From: Sinonovacula constricta
Taxonomy: Eukaryota > Mollusca > Bivalvia > Cardiida > Solecurtidae
Length of the DNA: 64,000 nucleotides
Direction of reading: 5' to 3'
NCBI GenBank assembly: GCA_007844125.1
Contig: CM017556.1
Span: forward strand, 81,886,978-81,950,977
The position numbers were made by a program, and so were the translations under genes. Positions 35,600 through 47,151 of this stretch are shown in pieces (within the stretch, counting starts at the first letter, position 1; each line of letters opens with the position of its first letter). The notes beneath the pieces are model-generated. The model saw only the letters and a program-made list of their open reading frames with translations. It was not told the DNA's origin and did no database searches.

Positions 35600-35975
35600 A
35601 TTAAAAGAGAATGACCTACTTATCCTTTCATGGAAATGAGAAAGCTAGATCAGAGTAACGTCGTTCCCATTGAGTATACTCGTTCCGTGCTACAAAATGG
35701 TAACATCATAAGAGTATATATGGACACGGTTTATAGATCTAAATGACGTGTTGTCGAGATACTAAGGTAGACGATTTGCTGTTTCAGAAGACCTTGTTTG
35801 TCCAATCAATATGTACATATGTCAGAGACCAGTCGTATCATTTGTTGCCGCGTCTATTCGTCTAGCTAAAAGGCATAAATAGGGTTGGTGATTTTTTTTT
35901 TAATTTTGCACAATGCGAATGGACGCGAAGGAACAATATGTTCAGGCAATACAAAGTACACCATATTTACACAGC
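35600..35975 (+). repeat. Old repeat block, homologous to 27900-28290
   Basis: This is the partner of the block 7.7 kb upstream, in the same orientation. It ends ~175 bp before the start of copy 2 of the 36-kb unit. Confidence 0.75.
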
Positions 35976-36116
35976 TGTATTAATAATCTGACTCTTTTTA
36001 TGAAACGAGGAACAATCATAATAAAACAAAACACTGCTATTACAGATTATTGGTACACAACCATTTCAATGGATGACCATTTAATCATGCAACGAAAAAA
36101 TTCATATTCTTGAGGA

Positions 36117-36151
36117 ATTATCTTTCTCTTTTGTTTTTATTTTCTTTTTCT
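36117..36151 (+). repeat. Pyrimidine-rich tract at the start of copy 2
   Basis: A T/C-rich tract with almost no purines precedes the point (36150) where alignment to base 1 begins. Because base 1 is the window edge, it cannot be shown that this is the true junction. Confidence 0.7.
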
Positions 36152-37320
36152 CTGATATTGCAAAAAGAATGCATTCATTTATTCGTATATTCAACTTGGC
36201 CATTGCTGACATTTACAAGTTGACAACGGTCTTAGGAAAAATAGTCTTGTCACATTTGCGTTTGTAAATTTCCTGATAATTTCGGTCCCCGTTTACGAGA
36301 AATATTATACCATCAAGACGGGACATTTTAAACAGAATTAATAAAACATTGTTTGATGTCATCTGAACACATTAACTCCTTTATATATCACAAAAAGTTT
36401 TTTGTTCTAAAGTATGCCTTGTTGAAAAAAAAAAAACGGTATTCTAATCCGATCTCGGAAAATAATCACATTCTTGGGGATACTTCTTGAGGAACAACTG
36501 AACCTACCACGGATATTTTCCTATCTTATGAACCTGGGTCATACACGGTAAATCGCATATTTTTGTTAAACTAATGTGACATAAATAAACATTTTTTTAG
36601 TTTATATCATACAAACATCAAGTAATCATATTTTATTATTCCTTAAATTGTCGGATAATTGACTTTATCAAGCTGATCGGGTGTCTGATAACAATACCTT
36701 TAACAAGTGGTTCCACCCTCGTCCTGTAAAAGACATACTAAAAAAGAATACAAAAAAGATATGTGATTTAAAATTATACAATGCATTTCTGACACAACGT
36801 AGCCTAGTAAGTGGTGTTTATTTTGAAAGTGCCGATACATAGCCATAGTTTAGTTTGTATAATAATAGTAGCACTTCACATTAGAGCAATAGCTGCATCA
36901 TGTCCGTAAAATAAAGCATTGGTTTCAAAGTATTTGTTCTAAATGTTACAATTTCACATCGTTGTAAATATTATTTTAAACAGAAACAATGTAGAGATGG
37001 TACGCAGCGGCAGCTTAGAATAATAAGGTACGTTCCGTTCTGTTGAGGTTAGGTTTTCTTATTTAGATTGTACATTTTGCATAATCGATGCGATCATTAT
37101 ATTTTTATGTATTTCCTTATGATATAATCTTGAAAACAGCAGAAAAATACATGTTTATATTATATGTCAATTTAAAAGTAGATTTCACTAGAACAGATCG
37201 ACGATTGTAGGGGAACTTTATTGCTGATATACAGTAGAGGGTCCAAGCCTTAAATACATACACAACTTTGTTTAAAATGTCAACATACATTATCTATTCC
37301 AGGTTTCCAGGTACGCTGTA
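36150..37320. other. AT-rich noncoding flank left of the island, copy 2
   Basis: Nearly identical to 1-1167. No gene is seen. Confidence 0.6.
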
Positions 37321-37338
37321 GGGGGGGGGGGGGGGGGG
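37321..37338 (+). repeat. G homopolymer (G18) at the island border, copy 2
   Basis: Five bases longer than the copy-1 run at the same place. Confidence 0.9.
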
Positions 37339-37419
37339 CGTCGACACATGCAGGAGCTGAGAGAGCGGGAGTAATCAACTTTTTTGAAAGCTCCGCTAGC
37401 GCTTCTTAGCGACCTTCTT

Positions 37420-37924
37420 CTAGGAATATTTTCCGTCTGCCAGGGCTTTGCTCATGATGTTGGAGATGGTATTCAGCTTTGCTTGGGCCATCGCCTCGAT
37501 GAGCGAGCCGCGCAACCAAGAGACACAATCCCGAGCCCTACAGCAATCGGAAGGGCAACGACTGTCGATATGAGAAATACACCCCCGATTCCAAGCCAAG
37601 CGCCAACGGTCGCCAAAGCAGCGTCGGTGCTATCTACGGAATTCAACACCCTCTTGTGTTTCTTGCTGAGGCTTGCCCTTTTTCGACTTCTCGCTCTAAC
37701 TCTGCCTGGATTCTGGTTATCTGCTGTAGACGGTAAGCGTGAACATCACCTTCAGTTGGCAGGGTAGGATATATTGGTAGGGCTGTTGGAATCACTCCGT
37801 CCTTCATGTCCGGTTCGATGTTTCCACCCTCACATCTCCAGTTCAAAAAGCAGCGCAACCAGTCCCGAAGCAGTAGTCCGACTCGATTCCCGTGTCTGAA
37901 ACTTAATAAAAGCACCTTTATCAA
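37420..37924 (-). pseudogene. Decayed membrane-protein gene of the island, copy 2
   Basis: The upstream 93-codon part (37643-37924) is kept with one substitution (Trp to Arg at residue 20). The downstream hydrophobic part has lost 58 bp, the equivalent of 1343-1400, which removes part of the region after the hydrophobic segment and shifts the frame. The gene is more damaged than in copy 1. Confidence 0.45.
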
Positions 37925-38177
37925 CTTCTAGTGGTTGTTGGAAAGTTTTCTGAACGGAATATTTGCATGGATTCTAAGTTATTTCATAACAATCGAAACT
38001 TTCCACCTACTGTAACGCCCACATTAGCCATCTCTTTCGATTTTCCATTATGTTGAGCCGCAGATAAAGACATAGCCAAGCCAGTATCTTTCCTTTTTTC
38101 GTCATGAAGTATCCCAGTTTACTATGGCTATTACCATCCGAGTTTGATCCGAACGACGATTGAAATGCGCCGCCCTC

Positions 38178-38606
38178 CTAAGTGCCGCGCTCTCCCGCTT
38201 TAATGGTTACTATGGTCTTGGGACTTAAGCTGTTAACGTATGTTTTGTTTGCAGCCTCGTTCGAACGAGATGGAAGATCCAAATTCACTTTCCGGTGATT
38301 TTTTAGATTAAGATGACCTTCCATAACCGTGTCATCGTTTTTCAGGAGGACTTTATCCTTTACGCGCCTCCACCATTCATCGGCTATTTCCACCAGAACC
38401 GCATCCGTAAGTAATTTGACGTCAGCGACGTTCATGATCCGACCCCCCATTAGGTCTACATCACTATTTTGGTCCTTTTTAATGTAGTAGGTCAAATCAG
38501 GAGCACTCTGTAGCGAAGCAATTTTATCGAGGTAAGCCCGAGTAGCGTAGTCTGCACTGGGTTTCGACACCTCCGCCCCCAAACCACGCCCACAAAAGAT
38601 ACTCAT
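38178..38606 (-). CDS. Tail-fibre-like repeat protein, longer frame, copy 2
   Basis: The frame is 142 codons with ATG at 38606, one base after the upstream gene's stop. Residues 49-73 carry the Gly-Gly-x-x-Ile-x-Asn-Val-Ala-Asp motif. Residues ~89-103 hold an Asp-Asp-Thr-Val-Met-Glu-Gly stretch typical of the linker before each such repeat. Residues 104-127 hold a second repeat with the pattern Asn-Leu-Asp-Leu-Pro, Asn-Glu-Ala-Ala and Tyr-Val-Asn. Spaced repeats of this kind are known from phage tail fibres and similar proteins of virus-like elements. The role would be attachment or a structural fibre, by resemblance only. Copy 1 is frameshifted by one extra T. With all neighbours broken, expression is unlikely, and this may be a surviving piece of a longer gene. 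Confidence 0.45.
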   Translation of the reverse strand: MSIFCGRGLGAEVSKPSADYATRAYLDKIASLQSAPDLTYYIKKDQNSDVDLMGGRIMNVADVKLLTDAVLVEIADEWWRRVKDKVLLKNDDTVMEGHLNLKNHRKVNLDLPSRSNEAANKTYVNSLSPKTIVTIKAGERGT

Positions 38607-38607
38607 T

Positions 38608-39263
38608 TCACCCCAAGGACGCGATCACTGGCAAACCGTGGTTGTCTATTCTGTTACCACGTTCATCTCTAACAGAGATTGTAAGCTCAGAGATTGTCCC
38701 CTCTCTCAGGAGCTTGAACTCGGGATTATGGAATACGGATGATTTGATCTCCTGGTACGACCAGCCACCGACAGCGACGACAGCGAGCAGACTACTCAGG
38801 GCCCGTTCAAAGAGTTCTTAGCGGCGTTCGTCTCTACTAGGTGGATAAACAACAACATATGCGGACTGAAATTTACAGACGGCCCCATTGCGGCCTGGTT
38901 GGAATTAACGACGCGTCTGTTCGAAGCCTAGAAGCTCCAGAACGGACCTTAGTGAAAATGAACATTAAGATTGAGTATTCCGGTAGTTTCATCAAGCTTT
39001 ATGTTTAGGCCGCGGAGTTGGACGCTGGCTCTGAGGTATTCTTGCAGCTGCTGAAAGGTCCATAGGCCCCGGCGCACAGATGTTCTCTCATTGGATGAGG
39101 TTACATACTCGGTGTTCATAATGTTGAACAAGCCAACCGCGTACGTGATCGACCGCAGACCGATCTTCAAACTCCTGTCCCTGTTGTCTATGGACTGTTG
39201 AAGACAGGTCGGGCCTGTAGTAATATCGGCGATCGTTTGAAACAATTTGCACACGATAGACAA
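38608..39263 (-). pseudogene. Conserved virus-like hypothetical gene, broken, copy 2
   Basis: The same 104-codon opening (39263 to 38949) as copy 1, with two differences near residue 62-67. Coding-like sequence resumes in other frames down to the TGA at 38608-38610. The breaks are shared with copy 1, so they predate the duplication. Confidence 0.45.
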
Positions 39264-39268
39264 TCTTC

Positions 39269-40057
39269 ATGGAGGCCTTTACCTTCACTAGCGGCGTAAA
39301 GTATAAGGCCGGGGGATATCAACGGAGCCGTAACGCTAGAAACTTGTTCATCCTAAATATCACGGCAGGCCCAAACCAGTTCTTCACCGCCAGCCTGCCC
39401 GATATCTGGCAACAATACCTACTGCCCAAGATCACAGCAGAGGCCACGGTTCAAGATTGGACCAATAGCCCGATAAAGTTCTGGCAGAACCAGCTGAACT
39501 TCGCGTGTGGTGCGCAACGGCAGGCTGCGGGGTTTCATTCAACGACCACCTAAGCGGAACAGAGGGGCGTGCCACCTCCTCATTCAGTCTGTCTACCTCT
39601 TCCATTTCTACTGGGACCTCCAGCAGGATTTGTCCTGGGATCCCGTGAACAATACTTACGACAGGAGAGTGTATGGAGGCTTTGCCAGGAATTTTGGGTC
39701 TTCCCCCAGACAGACTGGCGACATAAAGAGTACCCCAACAGTTGCGGCATGTGGGGACACGACAGTGAGGAAAAAAGACGTCGCAAGCCAGAACGCCGGA
39801 AGCCTAGACCCCGAGCGCATGACGTTCAAGTCGGGGGTCTCTGGAGGTCGTCATTACGGGATTTCGTCTTGCGACTATCGGCCGCCTAAAAAAATTACAT
39901 TGTGTTCATCGAGCAAGATCCAGGAGTTGATGGCTCCTGGAGCACGTTCGTGCTAAATGTCTCGAAAGGCATGGAGCGAAGCAGCGACTCGATCCGGACC
40001 TTGTCCTATAAGTTAGAATCTTTTATTAAGGAAACCAGAGCCTTGCTTATTGGATAA
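39269..40057 (+). pseudogene. Capsid-like conserved virus-like gene, multiply frameshifted, copy 2
   Basis: It opens with the same 94 codons (39269-39553, two or three substitutions) and then alternates frames. It lacks 46 bp (equivalent of 3659-3704), with GA microhomology at the breakpoints. The final open stretch is 39890-40057. The shared frameshifts show that it was already dead before duplication. Confidence 0.45.
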
Positions 40058-40838
40058 GTCTTCGCTAAACACTGGGAACGCAGGTGCGATTGTCGCATAT
40101 AGCATATATCATACGCCACAAAGTCGCTAAAAGGGCCGCTTTGATTGTAAAATTATGGAATAGACAGACCGAACATGAAACAACGTTCTTTGTTATCTTA
40201 TTCAAGTAAGCCAAGCTTGAACAGGTATAAACAAGCTTCATTACCGTCTGAGCGTTATTGCTACCTTATACCCCAAAAATCCTGTACGTTTATCGTTGAT
40301 ATGTACGGAGACTCGGAAGTGCTAGTCTGATTTAATCTAGCTTTAAGGATCGTTGTTTCTGTTTCATTAATAAAGCACAACATGATCAATGTCTTAGTCT
40401 TTTGTCCTATCATGGCACATCATAGCACCACACCTAAAAGTCACATTTGTATGGAAATGAAATAACTGTTTTTACTAGTTAATTATAAGTAATGCTGCTC
40501 GGACAGACACATTCATTTCTATCACTGTCTGCAACACATATAAAGAAAGGGCTTTAAAACACAACGTATTGTCTGCCAAATTACGTTCTAGAGCTTTGGA
40601 ACCTGTACAATGGAAACTCTTAAATGTCATAGATATATGATATGATTATGTTATACTGAATATAATATTATAATATGAGAAGCATGGATAGTATTTTCAG
40701 AAAAAAAAACAGCAACAAAAACAAATTAATGTTCAACTAACATAAAATCCGTGTTTTAATCAGGACGTCTTCTTTTTATGTGTTTACTTCAACGCATAGA
40801 CCTTCTTGGGAAAAAGTCTTAATAAAGCAAATAACTGA
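40058..40838. other. Noncoding gap between island and retroelement remnant, copy 2
   Basis: Counterpart of 4005-4756, with ~25 extra bases near 40380. No gene is seen. Confidence 0.5.
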
Positions 40839-41387
40839 CATTTAAATGCAGCATTTCTAGACATTGAGATCAATATTTCCAATGACAACGTCTCTACTAA
40901 AATCTATGACAAGAGAGATGATTTCAACTTTAGTATTGTGAATTATCCATACCTTGATGGTGATTCACCTCGTGCTACCTCCTATGGTATTTACATATCA
41001 CAACTTACAAGGTTTGCACGAGTTTGTACTAAAGTAGAAGATTTCAATGCTAGAAACCTGTTTATTTCTTCTAAACTGTTACAGCAAGGCTTTCGTTTTC
41101 ATAAATTAAGAAAGGCATTTTCAAAATTCTTTCACCGCAATGATTTTATTGCTTCTAAGTATAATAACAGTATGAAAACACTTATGCAGAAAGGCATAAG
41201 CCATCCTGCATTTTATGGAAATGTTTTATACAAGTTAAAGAAGATCAAGGGTCTCAATAACTTTTCTGACCACTTTACAAAACTTATCAGAAAATGTATT
41301 GCAGACGGTTACAACCCGGAAATACTTCGATGTACTGCATTGCTTGCAATTGACCCTTTTACAGTCAAGAACTTGCATTGCTTTTAA
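40839..41387 (+). pseudogene. Retroelement reverse-transcriptase ORF, C-terminal remnant, copy 2
   Basis: The same 182-codon open frame as copy 1, with the motifs YDKRDDFNF and YGIYISQL, bounded by TGA (40836-40838) and TAA. Only about two amino-acid differences from copy 1 were seen (Ser to Asn and Gly to Glu). It lacks the catalytic palm. The frame has stayed open in both copies, but the short time since duplication explains this without selection. Confidence 0.75.
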
Positions 41388-42182
41388 ATTACACGATGAC
41401 CGGACAGGTCGTTGAGACTATATGAAAACAGTGACTTAAAGCCATAATTGGACAGTCACTGTTGGATTTCTTGTCTCTTCATCTCTCCAGTCGTGCCCTG
41501 TACAGGTGGGACAACTTGAGCAGTCTCCATACCCTTTACGTGAGATTGCACAGTAGGTCTAACATCGGGATTTTTTTAATCTTTATCATATATAATATGT
41601 CAACTGCGGATAAATCCTCGGCGTTTATAATATGTTTTTTTAAACGATTAACTCTAAACAATACTACGTTTTATTTTGTTGATTTTCTAAAATTCAATTG
41701 TTTCTTCCATATTGTTACATTTCACTTTTGACACTTTTGGCATATGACGTCATGGAAATTTATGACGTCATTATATGGTTCTTATAATATATCAGCGCTT
41801 GTACTGCTTTATTTTATTTTAAACTACTCTCTCATTTGGAATTTTTTGGTTGCTGAGGCTTTTATCTACTGTAAATATTGTACATATGTTCATTATATCT
41901 GTTTTAACTCCCGATGCAGGTGCTTACTGTTAGTTGTGTCACTTTGACGGGATACTTTTATTTACACTGTTTGTTTGATAGAAAAACCGTCAGGAAGTGC
42001 GAGGTTGGAGCGCTCGACAAACCAGGTTTAAGCACCCCAGTTGGCCCTTTTGCCGACTGTTCCAAGGCGGTAACTGATGGGTTTTCTTTTTGTGTGTTAT
42101 GTCTCGTCTCTGTGTTTTTTGTCACATTTACATTTACCTTGTCTGCCTTGGTCTGCAGGTAGATAAAATTTAAATATCTGTG
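41388..42182 (+). mobile_element. Probable 3' region of the retroelement, copy 2
   Basis: Both TGACGTCA sites are kept (41745-41752 and 41763-41770), with one extra spacer base. The GGAGCGCTCC palindrome of copy 1 is broken by one change here. The outer ACCGCC arm is ACCGTC, which could still pair with GGCGGT as RNA through a G-U pair. Confidence 0.5.
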
Positions 42183-45100
42183 AAAATTTTGATAGGACCT
42201 TTTCTTATTTACCTTTTCTTGCTCTGCATTTTGAAGTTCTTGCTTTTTTAACGTGAGTTACTTGCCATAATATGTGAATAACATTGTGACATTGGTACCA
42301 TGACCCGTAAAAAGAAGAAGACGCATTTATAAAAAACGTATAACGTGTCTGGACGAAACCAATCGATATGAAACTAATAAACTTTATTTAACGTACCATC
42401 GGAAGCTAAAAATGTTCTACTCGCAAAATTATTGCCAAACCCTCGTTGTATCATAATCAATATTATCAGACTTGACAGACGGTGGATTCACACGACCCGA
42501 CTCTCTTCACTCCGTTCTACTTTATGATATAATGGTCATCAAAACGGTCAGAAGGTCATAATATATGTAACTTACGTCGACAGCGGTCTTTAGGAGCATC
42601 TCATAATAGTGTCGAATTAAAACCGAGATAAGGTTCGAAATGTATCTGAAATGTGCTGATACTTCTACACTACAAGGGACCTTCGTGTGAACAAATTATA
42701 CAAATAAAGACTTGTGCTGAGGTCAGTGTAAAGTCACACACCCTATTAAATTACGCTGCTATTGTTGTATTTTAACAACAAGCCATCCGCGCTTCTCATT
42801 GCAACATAAAACCTTCACAGAAGTCGATCCAATCCGCCAGCGTTCATTTCCTCAGTCTTTTCTCACATTTGCTCTCAACAGATAATCACAATAAGCATTC
42901 ACTGCTACAGAGGTTACATTTTTTGTTTTGTTTTATGTTACATTTTCCCTTAATGTTACCAAATCAGCATCAGACACTCTGACAACTGGCGATTACTTTT
43001 ATCAGACGCCATAATGTGTCACAATAGTGCGCATGAAAAGAACACGGCCGTCAGTATTATGTTTTAGGTGCTCAAATAAAAACTTGAGTCGGTATCACTT
43101 TATATTGACTCACGCATGACCGACGCTCGACCAAGAAAAACACTTTAAATTCATAGGGTATGTGATACAATATATAAATTCATTGAAATTAGAAAGATTG
43201 AGGTGATATTTCCTTGCAGAATGGCATAATTTAATATTCTCGATGTTTGTTTTGCCTAATCTTCGGCCACATGCAAGGAATATTTGAATTATTATTTTTT
43301 TTGAAGAAAGAATACGTTTAACATAAACACCTATGCTTTCAACTTTCTAAACCTTCCGTGAACACATTGACAATGAACGTAAATTAACGTATTTCTCATA
43401 GTTGGGACAAACGTCGATGCCTCTTTTTCATGGACAAAAGAATGGTCATGGGGAAGGCATTAACTGTGAAAATAGGACAAAAATGGTGTGACAACATTTG
43501 GGGTAAATGTTTACTTGTTGTCCTTACTAGATACCGATGTATACTCACGTGTGGTATTCGATGTATAATCCCGACAGGTAAGTTCCTCTATGATATAATT
43601 ATAAATAGCATTATAACATATTGTTCTTTATCTTATGTAATGTGTTACGCTTGGTCAATGTAATGCTTTGCCCTTCTGAAAAAATATTTTACACATACAT
43701 ACTGCAATTGCCCTTACATGGTCCAGTCTCAATTTGCAAGTGTATTACATGATATAGGTAAAATTTAATAAATAAATACACATAAGTGCTCACAATTTTC
43801 GCTTACTTTTATGTTATAATGATATGTATAATTCCGATCGTAGAGAACGGTTAATCATAAGACAATTCAATAAAGATAGTCATGCAAGGTTTTTAAATAA
43901 ATGTGGTTAAGGACAAACAGCAATGGGCATACCGAGTATATATTACTGTGATACGCAATTCAGGATAATTACGCGTGTTTCGTCCGAAGCCGACCTTTAG
44001 ATACAAGAAGGTGAATTGCCCCAAGACAATAACGTGTTTTTCTTACCTTTCCATCTTTCTCAAGTGACTGTTCATATATCGGCAGTAAATTGACGTTTAA
44101 TAAAAACAATTGAAAATGACCTTCATTTTTTCGGAAAAAGTTCAGTGGCCTTATGAGAAACAATATATTTAATTAAAAAGAAATGTACATACAACAGAAG
44201 TAAACAAGAATGGGGAATTAATCTTGAGAGTTAGAACGTAACGTGTTGCAGATTAGCGGGCGAAATGTTTTATAAAGTTTAGAATTACATTGTTTAAAAA
44301 AGCTTTAATTTGTAAAGTTTTCAAATTTACATTTAGAAATGAATTGTTGACAATGCGTTGACACCAAATCTTTAGATATCGAACACAAACACCTTAAACA
44401 AACTTACCTTGTACACTTATAAAATCAAATTAATTGTAATTACTTTTAAAAATTAAAAAAAAAATGCCAGCAAAAACAGATATAACTTTTAATTTTTACT
44501 TTATACCTAAAAATAATGGGTCTTACTGAAATGCTAGATTCAAATGTACTTTTTTTCAGCAGTTGTAGATTAGTTCTTTTTGACTTCTGTCGTAGTATCT
44601 TTAATATTCATTATTTTTGGTCAATGCTTACAATGAGTCCTATAAGTTGAAGTTAAATGCATTGTAAAACTCGTTAGGACTATATTAAAATACGGTCAAA
44701 AGGAAAATAAGGCAATGCCATTAGCGAGACGCCCGATCGAGAGATCCCAACCGGAGGGTGAAATATTTGGACGAAAACGTGTTTAAGGCATTTGAAGTAC
44801 ATAAGCCACTAGTATTTACATGGCCATATATTGATGTTTCCACGGACGCTTTGAACCGAAGTAATGATGTTGAGCCGATTATAATTCGATACGTTATAGA
44901 ACGTATAACAACAGCATTGCGATAAGTAATAATGCATTCAGAGATGTAATATCGTAACTCCCTACTGAGGATCCATCAGAGAGATAAGAAAAGACTAAAC
45001 CACTTTCCGTCTTAGCGCAGAATACATGCATCATGACGAAAAAGGTTCAATTAACGAAACACGTTACATGTAAACGTATGTTGGAGGATGCATATGCCGC

Positions 45101-47088
45101 CTTAGTTTTTTTCTAAATTGCTAATGTTTACTTATAGTTATGTATTGGTATTGGTATATGATTCGACGTCTGCTAAATGCTAAATGCTAAAAATACAATA
45201 CACGCGAACTTTAAAATTGAATATAGTTTATGAAATTGAACAGTAGTACAATGTCGGTATGCATGGACTTTACGAAACTGCGAATCAATTAAGATGCATC
45301 AACAACGGACTTTTTAAGTATTTGCGTATGCATACCTTAAATTGGTTGTGTTCTGTTTATTATTCGTAAGACGTGTCTTTACCGTTTTCATATAACATGT
45401 ATATGTTGACTTTGAATGTTACTAAGATCGTGTACTTTAACACTTTAAAGAAAATGTTATTGTGTTTTCTTTGTAAACATACTCTCTGGTATTCAAATCA
45501 CGAATAGTCACTTGTAGAAGCCTGTTTATTTATTCCTGAATTAGTACGTTCTGCAGGAATAAACATCTTAAACACAGACCTTTCGATCGGAAAAGAAATA
45601 TTTTTATCCCACTAACACATATTTAACACAGTTTGATTATGTCAAATCTTCATATTTTCATTCGGAATCGAAACTGACGTATATATGTCAGTTAGTAGTA
45701 TATATCATAGCCAACCAACCTAACTTCTTATCATCAAAATAATCTTTGATTCAGCTTTAGTAGGTAAATACATTATAACTAGGAATATATATCTATACAG
45801 ACACGAACTGACACAATATTAGTAAATTTAGTTGTTTTAATTTAAACTAGTTGTATATAACAATTGCCATAAATGAGACACAATGTAAACCTTACACGTG
45901 TCTAAATGAAAATAACTCGATTACATAACACTAACATGTAAGTTAGTAAAGTAATTAGTGTTTATTCACGTTGGATATATTGCATGTGTCTATAATTAAC
46001 AAAAACGTCTCTGCAGAATATATTGTTTAGGTTAACACTTACAAAACATAGTGTTGATAAATTATCTTATCCGATAACAATAAAGTGAAGTAGACATTAT
46101 TCAACAGGAAACAACTCATTCATCGACTTTTGAGATCATTTTTCAAACACGTATACATTTTCCTTCTATTATTTGGAGTTAGATATATTGAAAATTATCC
46201 GCTATCATTTGCGTTGTACAAGTATGCCTTAAATAATACACTATGATACACTATCAATTTCGTATTACTAAGCATTTAAGGCTGTATCTGTTCCTAGCTA
46301 GGCAATAGTTATACATAGGATGTGTGAAATCTAATTCTGAGATTAATGCATTCGGAAATCATGTTTTCACTTTCTATTCTATCTCTGGCTATATTATGGT
46401 TATATGAGTGCAAGGCTCCATCCGCAGCTTTGATATGCAAGATTTTGCGTCGTTACGGATTAGGCGAAACATAATGCTTGGTTTGATGGTGTCTTTTCTT
46501 GCTATGAAATATGATATGATTTAAACCTGACATTTTCCTTCAGATGGCTTTAGACAACAGTCGCCAAGATGCCAAAGCTAGTATAATATTTAGGGATCCA
46601 TGGTTGGAAGTATGGCAACATTTTATTGATTAGATTATTGCAAACAAAAATGTTTGCACCTTTTTTATGACACTACTACGTATTGGATTAAGTAATTCTA
46701 TAATTATTAACACCATTCTTTTTATCTTCGAAAATGATTGATTATTCAGCCATGCGCTTGTTGACGAACAATGATATGTGTAGTTTATCTTTATGCACCG
46801 AACCTTCCGATAACATGATAACATAGTAGCATAAACTTTAACTGGCAAAAATGCATATTATAAGCGAGTGAAATTACTAAAATGAGTCCTATGCTCGTTC
46901 GGGGAAAGCAGACATTTAAGAATGAACATTTGATACTTAAATCTGGACGGGAGACGTGTCGCTTGTAATGTTGTGGTATTTCCCTAGAACAGACGATGTA
47001 TTGCACGTTTACCTATTATATTAATACAATTAAATAGTACCCTTTTTCATGCTAGCTATAATAAAAATACCTTTATTTTTTTTTTCAC
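42183..47088. other. Long AT-rich noncoding segment, copy 2
   Basis: Counterpart of 6101-11010. No supported gene. The 77-codon frame at 43430-43663 is the same as in copy 1 apart from one residue. Confidence 0.5.
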
Positions 47089-47151
47089 AAAGGTGATTAA
47101 CCAAAATAGCGAATGTGAAAAAACGAGTTTTTTTCTGTCAAAATCACCTTT
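47089..47151. repeat. Nested inverted repeat, copy 2 (inner palindrome lost)
   Basis: The outer arms AAAGGTGATT and AATCACCTTT are kept. The inner A7-CTAG-T7 palindrome of copy 1 has become asymmetric. Confidence 0.7.

Larger units (their letters stand above)
1..36149. repeat. Tandem segmental duplication, copy 1 (one full ~36.15-kb period)
   Basis: The first bases of the window reappear at 36150, and homology then runs in the same order and orientation to the window end, where 64000 aligns to 27822. Every major feature of 1-27822 (G tract, virus-like island, reverse-transcriptase fragment, inverted-repeat element, hairpin, microsatellite) has a partner in copy 2. The offset between partners drifts from 36149 to about 37080 and back to 36178 through indels. 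Bases 27823-36149 have no second copy in view. Base 1 is already inside the repeat, so the left border of the array is not visible. A false haplotype duplication in the assembly would look the same. Confidence 0.97.
37339..40057. mobile_element. Degenerate virus-like gene island, copy 2
   Basis: Same layout as 1181-4004: leftward genes at 37420-39263 and a divergent rightward gene from 39269. It is shorter by a 58-bp deletion and a 46-bp deletion. The flanks are nearly identical to copy 1, so these losses postdate the duplication or occurred on one lineage of it. The divergent starts are again 5 bp apart. Confidence 0.5.
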
